Assembly: GCF_001571345.1 (NCBI RefSeq)
Contig: NZ_BCTP01000001.1
Coordinates: 62,001-126,000 of the forward strand
Source of the DNA: Komagataeibacter xylinus NBRC 15237
Lineage (GTDB): Bacteria > Pseudomonadota > Alphaproteobacteria > Acetobacterales > Acetobacteraceae
DNA length: 64,000 bases
Direction of reading: 5' to 3'
Shown: positions 37,846-47,642 of the stretch, one piece after another
Layout: every line of letters begins with the position of its first letter
Numbering within the stretch: the first letter of the stretch is position 1
Position numbers and translations under genes: made by a program
The notes under the pieces: generated by a model
The model's database searches: none
What the model was told of the DNA's origin: nothing
The model's input: the letters and a program-made list of their open reading frames with translations, nothing else

Positions 37846-37923
37846 GGTATTGGTCTTCCTAATTTATACACTGGTTGGCACGACACAATCCCGTTTTTTA
37901 GGGAAAATGCCGTTTTGTTGATA

Positions 37924-37939
37924 GCCCGGCGGGCCGGGC
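37924..37939 (-). repeat. GC-rich hairpin directly after rplJ
   Basis: GCCCGGC and GCCGGGC are separated by two bases, 9 nt past the rplJ stop. An A/T-rich stretch follows on the transcribed side. It may be a processing or partial termination site between L10 and L7/L12, which are needed in a 1:4 ratio. Confidence 0.55.
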
Positions 37940-37948
37940 CATGGGGTC

Positions 37949-38467
37949 TCAGGCGGCTTCGCCCGTCTTGGCATAGGCACCAAAAACCCGTGCAAGCTGT
38001 CCGGCCGGCGCCTGCAGCACGCCTGCGATACGCGTAGCGGGGGTGGAGATAAGCCCCACCAGCTGCGCGCGCAGAACGTCAAGCGACGGCAGTTCGGCCA
38101 GAGCCTTGATGCTTTCGACGTTAAGCGTCTGTGCACCAAGCGATCCGCCGAGCAGAACAAGCTTGTCATTGGTTTTGGCGAACTCGACGAGCACCTTCGC
38201 CACTGCTACCGGTTCATCCGCCCACGACAACGCGGTCGGCCCCTTGAGCAGCGGCTTGATGCCTTCGAACTGGGTCCCTGCCAGGGCGAGAGAGGCCAGC
38301 CGGTTCTTCGCGACCTTGTGTGTAGCTCCAGCCGCACGCACGCGACGCCGAAGGTCCGTCACATCAGCCACGGTCAGCCCGTCATTACGGGTGACAATGA
38401 CCATGGACGTTTCAGCGAACACGGCTGCGAGGGAGGCAACAAACTCCCGCTTCTCCGTACGGTCCAA
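37949..38467 (-). CDS. rplJ: 50S ribosomal protein L10
   Basis: A 172-residue stalk-base protein that anchors L7/L12 dimers. MDRTEKREFVASLAAVFAETSMVIVTRNDGLTVADVTDLRRRVRAAGATHKVAKNRLA (described in parts) contains the family signature. The C-terminal helix that binds L12 (ARVFGAYAK) is present. In many bacteria L10 with L12 binds the rplJ leader to repress itself; the 279-nt leader here is highly structured. Confidence 0.97.
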   Translation of the reverse strand: MDRTEKREFVASLAAVFAETSMVIVTRNDGLTVADVTDLRRRVRAAGATHKVAKNRLASLALAGTQFEGIKPLLKGPTALSWADEPVAVAKVLVEFAKTNDKLVLLGGSLGAQTLNVESIKALAELPSLDVLRAQLVGLISTPATRIAGVLQAPAGQLARVFGAYAKTGEAA

Positions 38468-38746
38468 ATCCCGTCTCCATCATCACCTGCCAGCCTGGGC
38501 CAGCAGGTAGGGTTTACCCTGGGGATGCGCCGACAAGCCGGTAGCATCCCGGTTCGCCTGTCCTTTTAACGGAACAACCAGTGTGGGCTTTCGCCCCGAT
38601 CCGGCAATCCCCGTCTCCCGGCTGCGGCCCTTTCGGGGCCATCAAGGCTTGCGCCACATCCGGTCATGGACAGGTTCGGAAACTGGCGGCCAGGCCGCCA
38701 GCCCCTGTCCCCTTTCCCTGGCGGGAAAGGGTCATTCCTTGGCTGA
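38468..38746 (-). promoter_or_regulatory. Structured rplA-rplJ gap, candidate L10 leader
   Basis: This 279-nt spacer contains several inverted repeats. CCCTTTCCC/GGGAAAGGG (38710-38718 with 38723-38731) lies just past rplA. CTGGCGGC/GCCGCCAG (38683-38690 with 38694-38701) is enclosed by GGACAGG/CCTGTCC (38668-38674 with 38704-38710). Near rplJ are GGGATGC/GCATCCC and ACCTGC/GCAGGT. The position matches the L10 autoregulatory leader of other bacteria. No clear -35/-10 pair is visible. Confidence 0.55.
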
Positions 38747-39442
38747 TCAGCCCGCCGTGAAGGCGGCGACGTCAACCGTAACACCCGGCCCCATGGTGGA
38801 GGACAGGGCGATTTTCTTCACGTACGTGCCCTTGGCACCCGTGGGGCGGGCCTTCTGCACGGCATCCACGAATGCGCGGATGTTCTCGGCCAGCTTGGAT
38901 TCGTCAAACGAAGCCTTGCCAACGCCTGCATGCACGATACCGGCCTTTTCAGCGCGGTATTCAACCTGGCCGGACTTGGCAGCGGAAACCGCGCCCTTCA
39001 CGTCCATGGTCACGGTGCCCAGCTTGGGGTTGGGCATCAAGCCACGCGGGCCGAGGATCTTGCCCAGACGGCCCACGAGCGCCATCATGTCCGGCGTGGC
39101 AATGCAGCGGTCGAAGTTGATCTCGCCAGCCTGCACCTTCTCGGCCAGGTCTTCGGCGCCAACCACGTCGGCACCGGCTGCCTTCGCTTCCTCGGCCTTG
39201 GGGCCACGGGCGAACACGCCAACGCGCAGGGTCTTGCCCGTGCCGTTGGGCAGGGACAGCAGGCCACGGACCATCTGGTCGGCATGACGCGGGTCGATGC
39301 CGAGGTTCATGGAGATCTCGACCGTCTCGTCGAACTTCGCCTTGGCGTTGTTCTTGATCAGGCTGATCGCCTCATCGAGGCCATACTGCTTGTTGGTATC
39401 GACTGCGGCGCGGGCTGCGGTCAGACGCTTGTTCTTTGCCAT
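38747..39442 (-). CDS. rplA: 50S ribosomal protein L1
   Basis: A 231-residue L1-stalk protein that helps move deacylated tRNA out of the E site, and often a translational repressor of its own operon. [25 protein letters not shown] and [15 protein letters not shown] are diagnostic. It starts 5 nt after rplK. Confidence 0.98.
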   Translation of the reverse strand: MAKNKRLTAARAAVDTNKQYGLDEAISLIKNNAKAKFDETVEISMNLGIDPRHADQMVRGLLSLPNGTGKTLRVGVFARGPKAEEAKAAGADVVGAEDLAEKVQAGEINFDRCIATPDMMALVGRLGKILGPRGLMPNPKLGTVTMDVKGAVSAAKSGQVEYRAEKAGIVHAGVGKASFDESKLAENIRAFVDAVQKARPTGAKGTYVKKIALSSTMGPGVTVDVAAFTAG

Positions 39443-39447
39443 TGGTA

Positions 39448-39882
39448 TCAGCCCTCCACCACGTCGAGGCCCATGGAGCGGGCAGAACCTGCCAGCATGC
39501 GCACGGCGCCGTCGATGTCGTTGGCGTTCATGTCTTTCTGCTTAGTCTCGGCAATCTCGCGCAGCTGCGCAATGGTCACCTTACCAACGGTCGCGGCCTT
39601 GCCTACGGTCGAGCTGCCCTTAGAGACCTTGGCAGCCTTCATCAGGAAGTAGGTGTTCGGCGGGGTCTTGGTAATGAAGCTGAACGTACGGTCGGCATAG
39701 GCGGTAATCACGACCGGGATCGGCATGCCGGGCTCGAGGCCCTGCGTCTTGGCGTTGAACTCCTTGCAGAACTGCATGATGTTCAGGCCGCGCTGACCGA
39801 GTGCCGGACCAACCGGCGGTGACGGATTCGCCTTGCCGGCGGGGATTTGCAGCTTGATGTAGCCAACGATTTTTTTGGCCAT
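39448..39882 (-). CDS. rplK: 50S ribosomal protein L11
   Basis: A 144-residue protein of the GTPase-associated centre and the site of thiostrepton binding. The start [44 protein letters not shown] (in parts) is the family signature, so the ATG at 39882 is preferred over an upstream start 16 codons earlier. The proline-rich N-terminal helix that contacts 23S rRNA is intact. secE and nusG, usually just upstream, are absent here. Confidence 0.97.
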   Translation of the reverse strand: MAKKIVGYIKLQIPAGKANPSPPVGPALGQRGLNIMQFCKEFNAKTQGLEPGMPIPVVITAYADRTFSFITKTPPNTYFLMKAAKVSKGSSTVGKAATVGKVTIAQLREIAETKQKDMNANDIDGAVRMLAGSARSMGLDVVEG

Positions 39883-39928
39883 ATCCGGGGCTCCTGACTG
39901 TTTCACCCGGACCGCGGTTCTGGTGGCC

Positions 39929-39957
39929 ACCCGCCTGCCCGCATGGACAGGGCGGGC
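39929..39957 (-). repeat. Hairpin in the rplK leader
   Basis: CCCGC-CTG pairs with CAG-GCGGG, with a bulged base, across a 10-nt loop, about 50 nt before the rplK ATG. The L11-L1 leader of other bacteria carries an L1-binding site, and this is the only structure large enough to be considered; the L1 recognition bases were not checked. Confidence 0.4.
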
Positions 39958-39985
39958 GACCTCCCGCGTTCCGATAAGAGGCGCG

Positions 39986-40015
39986 CACCTACCGCTGTTT
40001 TGGGGTGGCTGTCAA
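39986..40015 (-). promoter_or_regulatory. Putative rplK promoter inside the end of the efflux channel gene
   Basis: On the minus strand a perfect TTGACA (40010-40015) is followed after 18 nt by TAGGTG (39986-39991). The -35 box lies in the last codons of the outer-membrane channel gene, and the -10 includes its TAG stop. The predicted leader is about 100 nt. It would separate L11-L1 expression from the efflux operon just upstream, which has no visible terminator. Confidence 0.5.
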
Positions 40016-41617
40016 GTCTTTGTCATGAAATCCGCTGCCGGACAGGTCAAGGGACTCGGGCCCATTATCGACACTGACCCCGCTGACGGCCTTGGGCATG
40101 CGCAGATGGCTGTACTGCATCACGTCAAACGGGCGGATCTGCTTGTTGTTGGGCAGTTCGGCCGTGCTCCAGCCGCCACCAAGCGAGCGGATGAGTTCCA
40201 CCTGCGCCTGCATGTAGCGGGTCTCGACCTGCACCTCGGCAATGCGGGCCTGAAGGGCCGCCACCTGCGCCACCACCACGTCGAGGTAGTTGGTCAGGCC
40301 ACCGGTGTAGAGCTGCATGGTCATGTTCTGCGTGCGCATGGAGGCCTGCACGGCCTCGGCCTGCTGGCCGGCCTCGATATTGAGGTCATGCGTCATGCTC
40401 AGCCCGTCTTCCACGTCCTTGAAGGCATCGAGCACGGTGGCGCGGTACTGGTCCTCCGACTGGCGGTACTGCGACCAGTTGCGTTGCAGTTCCGCGCGCC
40501 GCAGGCCCCCCTGGAACAGCGGCAGCACCGCCTGCGCGGCATAATTGTACATGCCGTTGGCGATCTTATCGAGCGTGAAGCCGTTATCCATGAAACCGGC
40601 CATCGCGCTGAAGGTCACGTGCGGGTAGAACGCCGCGCGTGAAATGCCGATGGCCCTGTTGGCCGCCGCCATGTGCCGCTCGGCGCTGGCAATGTCGGGC
40701 CGCCGCTCCAGCAGCGTCGAGGGAAGCCCCACGGGGGTCTTCACCTTGGGGAAGCTGATCTGTGCGCGCGGCGCGATACGGAAGCTGGAAGGCGCCACGT
40801 TGCACAGGATGGCGATGGCATGCTCCATCACCGCGCGATGGGCCTGCAGGTCGGTATCCGCCGCCTGGGTCGAGGCAAGCTGGGTCTGCGCGCGGGCCAC
40901 GTCGATACCCGCTGCGATCGCGCCCGCCTGCCGCATCTTCGTAATCTGCACGGCGGTCTGGTAGTAGCGGATCGAGTCGAGATAGACAGCGTGCTGCGCG
41001 TCCATGCCGCGTAGCTGCATGTAGTCATTGGCCAGCTCGGACTGGATGCTCAGCCGGGCCACGGCAAAATCCGCCGCCGCCGCCTGCGCCAGACGCTGCT
41101 GCACCCGCCTGCGGTTACGGATGCCCGACCAGAAATCCGGCTCCCACCGCGCCGTGGCGCTGTACTGCTCGGATGACATGTAGATCGGCCCCGTCGAACC
41201 CGCGCCACGCCACAGCCTGTGCGACGACCCCTGATTGTTCGAGGCCTCGCTGCCCCCCGTTATCTGCGGATAGAGGTTGGACTGCGCCTCGGCTGCGATG
41301 TCACGCGCCTGGGTGAAGGTTTCCGCATCCGCCTGCAGGTTGGGGTTCATGCGGCTGGCACGGTCCTCGAGGTCATCGAGGGTGGAGTCGTTGAAGACAG
41401 TCCACCAGTCTCCGCGCGACGCGCCATCCTGCGGCGTGCCGTACTGCATAAGGCTGTCGCCCTTCCAGTTATCGGGCAGGAGATAATGCTGGTGGCGGTA
41501 TTTGGGCGCCAGGTCCACGCACCCGGCCAGACTGCCCGCAAGGGCGGCGCATCCGGCCAGGGAAAGCATGCGACGGGACAGGACCTGACGTGACCGGCTA
41601 CGCGGCGCTGCACTCAT
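39989..41617 (-). CDS. Outer-membrane efflux lipoprotein, NodT/TolC family (second pump)
   Basis: A 542-residue outer-membrane factor. The signal sequence ends in LAGSLAGC, with lipidation predicted at C33, followed by [12 protein letters not shown]. The two OEP repeats contain [18 protein letters not shown] and [15 protein letters not shown]. It would form the exit duct of the second RND pump. The ATG overlaps the adaptor stop by 4 nt. It has little obvious similarity to the other channel beyond family motifs, so the two systems are not a recent duplication. Confidence 0.93.
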   Translation of the reverse strand: MSAAPRSRSRQVLSRRMLSLAGCAALAGSLAGCVDLAPKYRHQHYLLPDNWKGDSLMQYGTPQDGASRGDWWTVFNDSTLDDLEDRASRMNPNLQADAETFTQARDIAAEAQSNLYPQITGGSEASNNQGSSHRLWRGAGSTGPIYMSSEQYSATARWEPDFWSGIRNRRRVQQRLAQAAAADFAVARLSIQSELANDYMQLRGMDAQHAVYLDSIRYYQTAVQITKMRQAGAIAAGIDVARAQTQLASTQAADTDLQAHRAVMEHAIAILCNVAPSSFRIAPRAQISFPKVKTPVGLPSTLLERRPDIASAERHMAAANRAIGISRAAFYPHVTFSAMAGFMDNGFTLDKIANGMYNYAAQAVLPLFQGGLRRAELQRNWSQYRQSEDQYRATVLDAFKDVEDGLSMTHDLNIEAGQQAEAVQASMRTQNMTMQLYTGGLTNYLDVVVAQVAALQARIAEVQVETRYMQAQVELIRSLGGGWSTAELPNNKQIRPFDVMQYSHLRMPKAVSGVSVDNGPESLDLSGSGFHDKDLTATPKQR

Positions 41618-42900
41618 TGACGCACTCCCGCGTCACTTGCACTGCTGTCTCCTGCTGGCATGGCCCGCACGTCATCTCCCTTGCCCACGGCGGCCGAGGC
41701 CGTGGCGCCCGCATCGTTATAGCCGGGCGTCGACCCGACCAGATAGACCTTCTGGCCTTCGAGCAGCCCCGCGGAAGGGTTGTTCACAATCCTGTCCTGC
41801 GGGCCGATGCCTGCAAGAATCTGCACTTTGGTACCCAGGTTCGTCCCCACCGTTACATTGCGCAGGCGGATGCGGTCGTCCTTGTCCACGAGCGCCACCT
41901 GCATGCCCTGCGCGCGGAATACGAGCGCGCCTTCAGGCACTATCAGGATATCGGGGTCACCGGGTGCGACAAAGTGTACATTGGCGTAAGAATCCGGCCA
42001 CAGTTCACGCTTGTCGTTATCAACCACCAGTTCCGTGGTCACGGTGCGGGTGCCCGCGTTGAACGCCTTGGCGGTGGCCAGGAACTTGGCCTTGAACACC
42101 CGGCCCGGATACTGCGGCACCGACACGTCACCCTCAAGCTTGGGGCTGATGATATCGGCATAATCCTGCGGCACGGACACGAACACGCGCATGCGGTGCA
42201 CATCGGCCACGCTGAACAGCTCGGTGGCCGTGCCGCGTGAGGAGACATCACCGCCGCCCGCGTTCACGTAGTCGCCCACATCGGCCAGGCGGGTGGTGAC
42301 CACGCCATCAAACGGGGCGACAAGCTGCTTGAAGCCGATCAGCGCCGCATAGCGCGAGACCTCGTGGCGGGCGGCCTCCACCTCGGCCTGCCGGGCCTCG
42401 GCATCGGCGGCCTGCACGTCCACCTCCTGCTGCGAGACGGCCTGCGTGCCCTGCAGCGCGCGCCAGCGCCTGGCCGTGATCTGGGCCAGGCGGTACCGCG
42501 CCATCGCCACGTCAAAATTGGCTTTTGAAGCCGCGTACTGCGCATCAAGGCCCGGCGTGTCGATGGTAGCGAGGATCTCGCCCGCCTTCACTTTGGCGCC
42601 GATATCCTTGTACCACATCTGCACGTAACCCGAGACCTGCGCATAGATCGGCGCCTGGTACCATGCCGAGATATTGCCCGGCAGGTCGAGCGTGCGGGTG
42701 GTGGGGCCTTTTTCAGCCATGATGACCTGCACGCGCGGGATGGCCGCATCCTGCGCTGCCTCCCTGAGGCTGGAGACATGGATGCGCCGCTCGAGAATGC
42801 CCCCGGCAACGATGGCGGCCACAACAACCCCGCCAAGGGTCACGTACAGCCGCCCACGCCTGGACATGCGCGGCGTCTGGTTTTCCCCTGAGGCGGTCAT
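41614..42900 (-). CDS. RND efflux periplasmic adaptor subunit (second pump)
   Basis: A 428-residue membrane-fusion protein. The ATG at 42900 is chosen because it overlaps the permease stop as ATGA; a start 22 codons upstream would lie inside the permease. A membrane helix (about residues 16-36, LYVTLGGVVVAAIVAGGIL) anchors it. A lipoyl-like domain (GYVQMWYKDIGAKVKAGEILATIDTPGLDAQY), an alpha-helical hairpin (about 95-155) and beta-barrel domains follow. It links the permease to the outer-membrane channel encoded next. Confidence 0.92.
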   Translation of the reverse strand: MTASGENQTPRMSRRGRLYVTLGGVVVAAIVAGGILERRIHVSSLREAAQDAAIPRVQVIMAEKGPTTRTLDLPGNISAWYQAPIYAQVSGYVQMWYKDIGAKVKAGEILATIDTPGLDAQYAASKANFDVAMARYRLAQITARRWRALQGTQAVSQQEVDVQAADAEARQAEVEAARHEVSRYAALIGFKQLVAPFDGVVTTRLADVGDYVNAGGGDVSSRGTATELFSVADVHRMRVFVSVPQDYADIISPKLEGDVSVPQYPGRVFKAKFLATAKAFNAGTRTVTTELVVDNDKRELWPDSYANVHFVAPGDPDILIVPEGALVFRAQGMQVALVDKDDRIRLRNVTVGTNLGTKVQILAGIGPQDRIVNNPSAGLLEGQKVYLVGSTPGYNDAGATASAAVGKGDDVRAMPAGDSSASDAGVRQ

Positions 42901-45900
42901 GCGTGCTCTCCTTCGCCTGCGGCGGCTTTCTTGGACTTTCTGGAATGGATCAGCGCAAACACGCACGGCACGAACAAAAGCGTGGCGCAGGTGGCCACCA
43001 GCAGGCCGCCCATCACCGCGCGCCCGAGCGGCGCATTCTGTGAATTGCTCAGCGACATGGGCAGCATGCCGATGATCATGGCCGAAGCCGTCATCAGCAC
43101 CGGACGGATACGCTCGTAGCCCGCCTCGATCGCAGCCTTTACCGCATCGCCATGCAAATCCATCCGCTCACGCGCAAACGAAACGACAAGGATGGAGTTG
43201 GCCGTGGCCGTGCCCATGCACATGATCGCCCCCGTCAGCGCCGGAACCGACAGCGCCGTGTGCGTGAGGAACAGCGCCCACGCGATGCCGCCAAGTGCGC
43301 CCGGCAGCGCGGTGATGATGATGAACGGATCAAGCCATGACTGGAAGTTGACGACAATGATCAGGTACACCAGCAGGATCGACATCGCGAGGCCGCCGAT
43401 CAACTGGGTATAGGCGCCGTTCATGGTCGAGGCCTGGCCATAGATTGTCAGGCTCGAGCCCTGCGGCAGTTCCTTGCGGGTTTCATCCACCACGCGCTGG
43501 ACCTCACGCGAGACCGCGCCAAGGTCCAGCCCCTCGTTCGAGGCATAGATGTTGAACACGGGCATGATGTTGTAGTGCGACACCTCGCCCGGCGTGCCGG
43601 TCTGCACGATCTGGCTCAGGCCACCAAGGATCTGGGGCGCCTTGTCGGAAGGGTTGCCATCACCCTTGTCGATGGGAATGGTCTCGAGGTCGTTCATGGT
43701 CTGCAGGAACTGCAGCGGCGTCTGGATATCGACCAGATGCGAAACCCCGGTCTTGGGGTCGAGCCAGTAGGTCGGCGCCACCTGCCCGCTGCCCGACAGC
43801 ACGGCGAGCGCGTTATTGGCCACGTCCGATTCCGTCAGCCCCGTGCCCAGCGCGTAGGTGCGGCGTGCATTGACGCGCAGCGTGGGCGTGTTGAGCGGCT
43901 CCTGCACCGACACGTCGGCAATGCCGGTGACGTGGCGCAGCTTCTCGGCCAGCTTCTCGGCAAAATCGAAATTGTCATACAGGTTGCGCCCCGACACCTG
44001 CACGTCGAGCGGCGCGGGCAGCCCGAAATTCAGGATCTTGGCGGTCAGGTCGGCAGGCAGGAAGGTAATGTCGGTGCCGGGAAATTTCTCGGCCAGTCCC
44101 TTGCGCAGGATGCCACGGAACTTCGCCACCGGCGCTTCCTCGTCCTTCAGCGTCACGGTCAGGTCGCAATCCTGCGCGCCGACGGTGGGCGTGGGAATGA
44201 AGGCCTGGTTGAGCGGGCTGAACGGCAGGCCGCAGTTATTGACAATGCCCTCGACCTGGCCGGGCAGCAGGCGCTCGATCTCGCCATTGACCAGCATGGC
44301 GATCTTGCCGGCCTCCGCGATCTTGGTGCCCATGGGCGCGCGCATGTGAATGGCCAGCGCGTTGGAATTGATCTCGGGAAAGAAGTCCTGCCCGGCAAAC
44401 AGCAGCAGCCCCAGCGAGGCGAATGCAGCAATGCCAAAGATCGGCACGAAGCGCCCGCGAATGAGCAGCAGGTGCACGAGCAGCGCCTTGTAGCGGTTGC
44501 GGAAGGTGATGAAACGGCGCTCGAAGCCCTGCTGGAAGCGGCCAAAGATGTTGGTCGGCTCGTGGTGGCCGCCCTCCGCCTTGGCCCTGGCGTGGGCTGC
44601 GACCTGCGCTGCGAGCATGTATTTGGCCATGGTCGGCACCAGCGTGCGCGACAGGATGAACGACGCGATCATGGCGAAGATGATGGCTTCCGCCATGGGC
44701 ATGAACAGCCAGCCCGCAACGCCCGTGAGCTGGAACAGCGGCATCCACACGATACAGATGCACAATGTCGAGACGAAGGTGGGAATGACGATCTGGTTGG
44801 CGGCGTCGATGATGGCCGTTTCCAGATCCTTCTCCATTTCAAGATGCGCGTCGATGTTCTCGATCATCACCGTCGCATCATCGACCAGAATGCCCACGGC
44901 AAGCGCCAGGCCGCCGAGCGTCATGACGTTGATGGTCTGGCCCGCGGCCCCCAGCCCCACGACCGAGCACAGCATGGCCAGCGGGATGGAGGTGGCGATG
45001 ATCACGGTCGATCGCCACGAGCCGAGGAACAGGAGCACCACAAGGCTGGTCAGCAACGCTGCGGTGCCCATTTCCTGCACCACGTCGCGCACCGCCTCCT
45101 TCACGAAGGTCGAGGCATCGCCCAGCACGGTAATATCAACACCGGGCGGCAGCGTGCGCACGATGGAGGGCAGCAGCGCCTTGATCCCGCTCACCACCGA
45201 CAGCGTCGAGGCATCGCCGCTTTTCATGATCACGATCAGCACCGCCTGGTGGCCCTTGACCAGCACCATGTTGGTCTGGGGCGGGCCGCCTGCGTGCACC
45301 CACGCTACATCACGCAGGTAGACGACGGAGTTCCCCTCCTGCTTGATGGGCATGTTGTTGAAGCTGTCGATCTCCTCAGGCGAGGCGTTGGTCTGCACCA
45401 TCCAGTCAAACGCGCCGATCTGCTGGTCGCCTGCTGGCAGCACGATGTTCTGCTTGCTCAGCGCATTGCCGATATCGGTGGCCGAAAGCCCGTGCGCGAG
45501 CAGCTTGTTCTGGTCGAGATCGACCATGATGTTGCCCGGCTGGCCACCATAGGGGTTGGGGATGGCCGCACCTGCCACCGAGACCAGCGCAGGCCGGATC
45601 AGGTTGGAGGACATGTCGTAGATCTGCGACGCGGTCATGGAATCCGATGAGACCTGCAACGTCAGCACCGGCACGGACGAGGCATTGTAGGTCAGCACCA
45701 ACGGCGGCGTCATGCCCGCGGGCATCTGTTTGATGACGGTCTGGGAGACGGCGGTGATCTGCGTCTGCGCCACGGCGGTGTTGGTGCCGGGCTGGAAGAA
45801 CACCTTGACGATGCCACGCCCGTAATAGGACTGGCTCTCGATATGTTCGATATTGTTGACCGTGGCGGTCAGGGCGCGCTCGTAATAATAGACCACGCGG

Positions 45901-46085
45901 CCGGACATGTCCTCGGGCATGAGGCCGGTATAGGTCCAGCAGATCGCGACCACGGGAATGTTGATGCTGGGGAAGACATCGGTTGGCGTACGGAGCAGGC
46001 CACGGACACCGAACACGACGATGAGAATGGACAGGACAACAAAAGTATACGGCCGCTTGAGCGCGGTAACGACAATACCGTTCAT
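42897..46085 (-). CDS. RND efflux permease (second pump)
   Basis: A 1062-residue inner-membrane RND antiporter. The N-terminus reads ALKRPYTFVVLSILIVVFGV, and the TM4 proton-relay pair is D402-D403 (GILVDDATVMIENI). GATM-like NSILVVSFARERM and the C-terminal VPCVFALIHSRKSKK are typical. It differs clearly from the MdtB/MdtC proteins and is closer in wording to uncharacterised HAE-type permeases of proteobacteria; I do not assign a substrate. A two-component system lies directly upstream, separated by a 159-nt gap with a large hairpin. Confidence 0.92.
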   Translation of the reverse strand: MNGIVVTALKRPYTFVVLSILIVVFGVRGLLRTPTDVFPSINIPVVAICWTYTGLMPEDMSGRVVYYYERALTATVNNIEHIESQSYYGRGIVKVFFQPGTNTAVAQTQITAVSQTVIKQMPAGMTPPLVLTYNASSVPVLTLQVSSDSMTASQIYDMSSNLIRPALVSVAGAAIPNPYGGQPGNIMVDLDQNKLLAHGLSATDIGNALSKQNIVLPAGDQQIGAFDWMVQTNASPEEIDSFNNMPIKQEGNSVVYLRDVAWVHAGGPPQTNMVLVKGHQAVLIVIMKSGDASTLSVVSGIKALLPSIVRTLPPGVDITVLGDASTFVKEAVRDVVQEMGTAALLTSLVVLLFLGSWRSTVIIATSIPLAMLCSVVGLGAAGQTINVMTLGGLALAVGILVDDATVMIENIDAHLEMEKDLETAIIDAANQIVIPTFVSTLCICIVWMPLFQLTGVAGWLFMPMAEAIIFAMIASFILSRTLVPTMAKYMLAAQVAAHARAKAEGGHHEPTNIFGRFQQGFERRFITFRNRYKALLVHLLLIRGRFVPIFGIAAFASLGLLLFAGQDFFPEINSNALAIHMRAPMGTKIAEAGKIAMLVNGEIERLLPGQVEGIVNNCGLPFSPLNQAFIPTPTVGAQDCDLTVTLKDEEAPVAKFRGILRKGLAEKFPGTDITFLPADLTAKILNFGLPAPLDVQVSGRNLYDNFDFAEKLAEKLRHVTGIADVSVQEPLNTPTLRVNARRTYALGTGLTESDVANNALAVLSGSGQVAPTYWLDPKTGVSHLVDIQTPLQFLQTMNDLETIPIDKGDGNPSDKAPQILGGLSQIVQTGTPGEVSHYNIMPVFNIYASNEGLDLGAVSREVQRVVDETRKELPQGSSLTIYGQASTMNGAYTQLIGGLAMSILLVYLIIVVNFQSWLDPFIIITALPGALGGIAWALFLTHTALSVPALTGAIMCMGTATANSILVVSFARERMDLHGDAVKAAIEAGYERIRPVLMTASAMIIGMLPMSLSNSQNAPLGRAVMGGLLVATCATLLFVPCVFALIHSRKSKKAAAGEGEHA

Positions 46086-46105
46086 GCGCAGCCTGTTGCC
46101 CCCTG

Positions 46106-46163
46106 CCCTGTCGGCAGGCCCGGCCCCACGGAGCGCGCGCGGGGCGCTCCGGGCCGGGACAGG
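46106..46163 (-). promoter_or_regulatory. Large GC-rich hairpin between the sensor kinase and the RND permease
   Basis: GGAGCGC/GCGCTCC (46130-46136 with 46144-46150) is stacked on CCCGGCCC/GGGCCGGG (46119-46126 with 46151-46158) and on CCTGTC/GACAGG (46107-46112 with 46158-46163). The combined stem exceeds 18 bp with small bulges. It sits about 20 nt before the permease ATG. There is no U-tract. It could attenuate read-through from the kinase gene or mask translation of the pump. Confidence 0.6.
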
Positions 46164-46244
46164 TGGTGTTCTTGCATCTCTCGTCTCCCCGTCTGTCCAT
46201 TCGGTGTTAATGGGGGTGCGTCAGGTGGCAAATGAAATTTCAAT

Positions 46245-47642
46245 TTAGTTTCCGGCCTGCACCACACAAAAAGGCGGAAAAATTATGTTCATGGTGACAC
46301 CGGGCATCCGCTCGTGCACGCGCGTGGGTGTGATGTCGAGCCGCGCATGGTGCAGCGCCACGATGGCCGAGACCAGGCTCAGCCCCAGACCGGATCCGGG
46401 AATGTGGCGGCTCTTGTCCGAGCGGTAGAAGCGCCCCGTCACCGCCTTGCGCTCGGCTGCCGGGATGCCGATGCCCGTATCGCTCACCTGCAGCAGGGCG
46501 CACTCCCCATCCATGGCGGTATGAATTTCAACCCGGCCGCCACCGGGGGTGAACTTGATGGCGTTGTCCACCAGGTTGGCCAGCACCTCGATCAGGAGGT
46601 CGCGGTCGCCCTGCACCTTGATCGGCACCTCACGGGCGGCACAGGCCAGGATGATACCCTTGGTTTCGGCTATGGGTTCATACAGATCGACGATATCGGC
46701 CACCAGCGCATCGAGGTCCACCGTGCCGAATCCGGCCCGCCTGCGCCCGTTCTCGATCTCGCCTATGCGCAGCAGCGCGGTGATGATGGCAAAGGACTGG
46801 TCAAGGTCATCAATCGTACGGGCGATGACGTTGCGCAGCGCCTCCGCCGAGTGATCGGCATTGAGCGCGCGGTCAAGCCGCGCACGCACACGGGCGAGCG
46901 GCGTGCGCAGGTCGTGGGCAATGTCGTTGCCCACGTCGCGTATTTCATCGAGCAGTTGCTCAAGGCGGTCGAGCATGCGGTTGACGCTGCCTGCAAGGCG
47001 CTGGAGGTCGTCATTCTGCCTGCCCGCGGGCAGGCGCTCGTGCAGGTCGCCCTCCATGATGCGGTCGATCGCCTCATGCATGACCTTGACGCGCGAGAGC
47101 GCGCGGTGGCTGAGGATGATGCCGGTAATGAGCGCGAACAGCACGGTCGGCACGATCGAGACCAGCATGGAATGCCGCATCATCAGCCGCAGTTCGGTGC
47201 GCATCTGCCGGCTGCGCCCCAGCACCAGGTAGCGCCCGCCGGGCACGCCCACGGCCACCATGCGCAGCACGGTGGCCGAACTGCCCCCCGTAGCCTCGGG
47301 GGCCACGACATGCACGCGCCCGTCGGCCACAAGCCCCGTGGGCCAGCTATGCAGGTCACCCACGATATAATGCTGCCCGGCATCGAACAGGGTGGTGGCG
47401 TTCATGATGATGCGCAGGTCATCGGTGGCGCTGTCGCGCACCTGCTGCTCCAGCGCCGCAGGCGTTTCACGCTGCAGGATGCCCGCCTCGCGCAGCAGGA
47501 GCAGGTCGGAGCGCTTGGCCTCGAACACGTTGGCCTGGCTGTAGCCAAAAAAGAACTGCAACGCCGCCGAGCCGATCATCGCCGCCACGACCGCCAGCGT
47601 GAGGCGGAAGGTGGCGGTGCGGAACAGCTCGTTACGAAACAC
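46245..47642 (-). CDS. Sensor histidine kinase of a two-component system
   Basis: A 465-residue membrane kinase. Helix 1 (about residues 13-33) and helix 2 (about 158-178) enclose a 120-residue periplasmic sensor. A HAMP linker follows, then HisKA with the phospho-acceptor H243 (NDIAHDLRTPL), an N-box ending at N360 (LANLVDNAIKF) and a G1 box DTGIGIP at 388-394. It overlaps the response-regulator gene by 11 nt. Its periplasmic domain resembles no family I can name. It probably controls the RND pump encoded downstream. Confidence 0.94.
   Translation of the reverse strand: MFRNELFRTATFRLTLAVVAAMIGSAALQFFFGYSQANVFEAKRSDLLLLREAGILQRETPAALEQQVRDSATDDLRIIMNATTLFDAGQHYIVGDLHSWPTGLVADGRVHVVAPEATGGSSATVLRMVAVGVPGGRYLVLGRSRQMRTELRLMMRHSMLVSIVPTVLFALITGIILSHRALSRVKVMHEAIDRIMEGDLHERLPAGRQNDDLQRLAGSVNRMLDRLEQLLDEIRDVGNDIAHDLRTPLARVRARLDRALNADHSAEALRNVIARTIDDLDQSFAIITALLRIGEIENGRRRAGFGTVDLDALVADIVDLYEPIAETKGIILACAAREVPIKVQGDRDLLIEVLANLVDNAIKFTPGGGRVEIHTAMDGECALLQVSDTGIGIPAAERKAVTGRFYRSDKSRHIPGSGLGLSLVSAIVALHHARLDITPTRVHERMPGVTMNIIFPPFCVVQAGN

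Noticed and set aside
43575-45650. A 691-codon open frame antisense to the second RND permease
   Set aside because: A codon-bias shadow; the RND signature on the minus strand is unambiguous.
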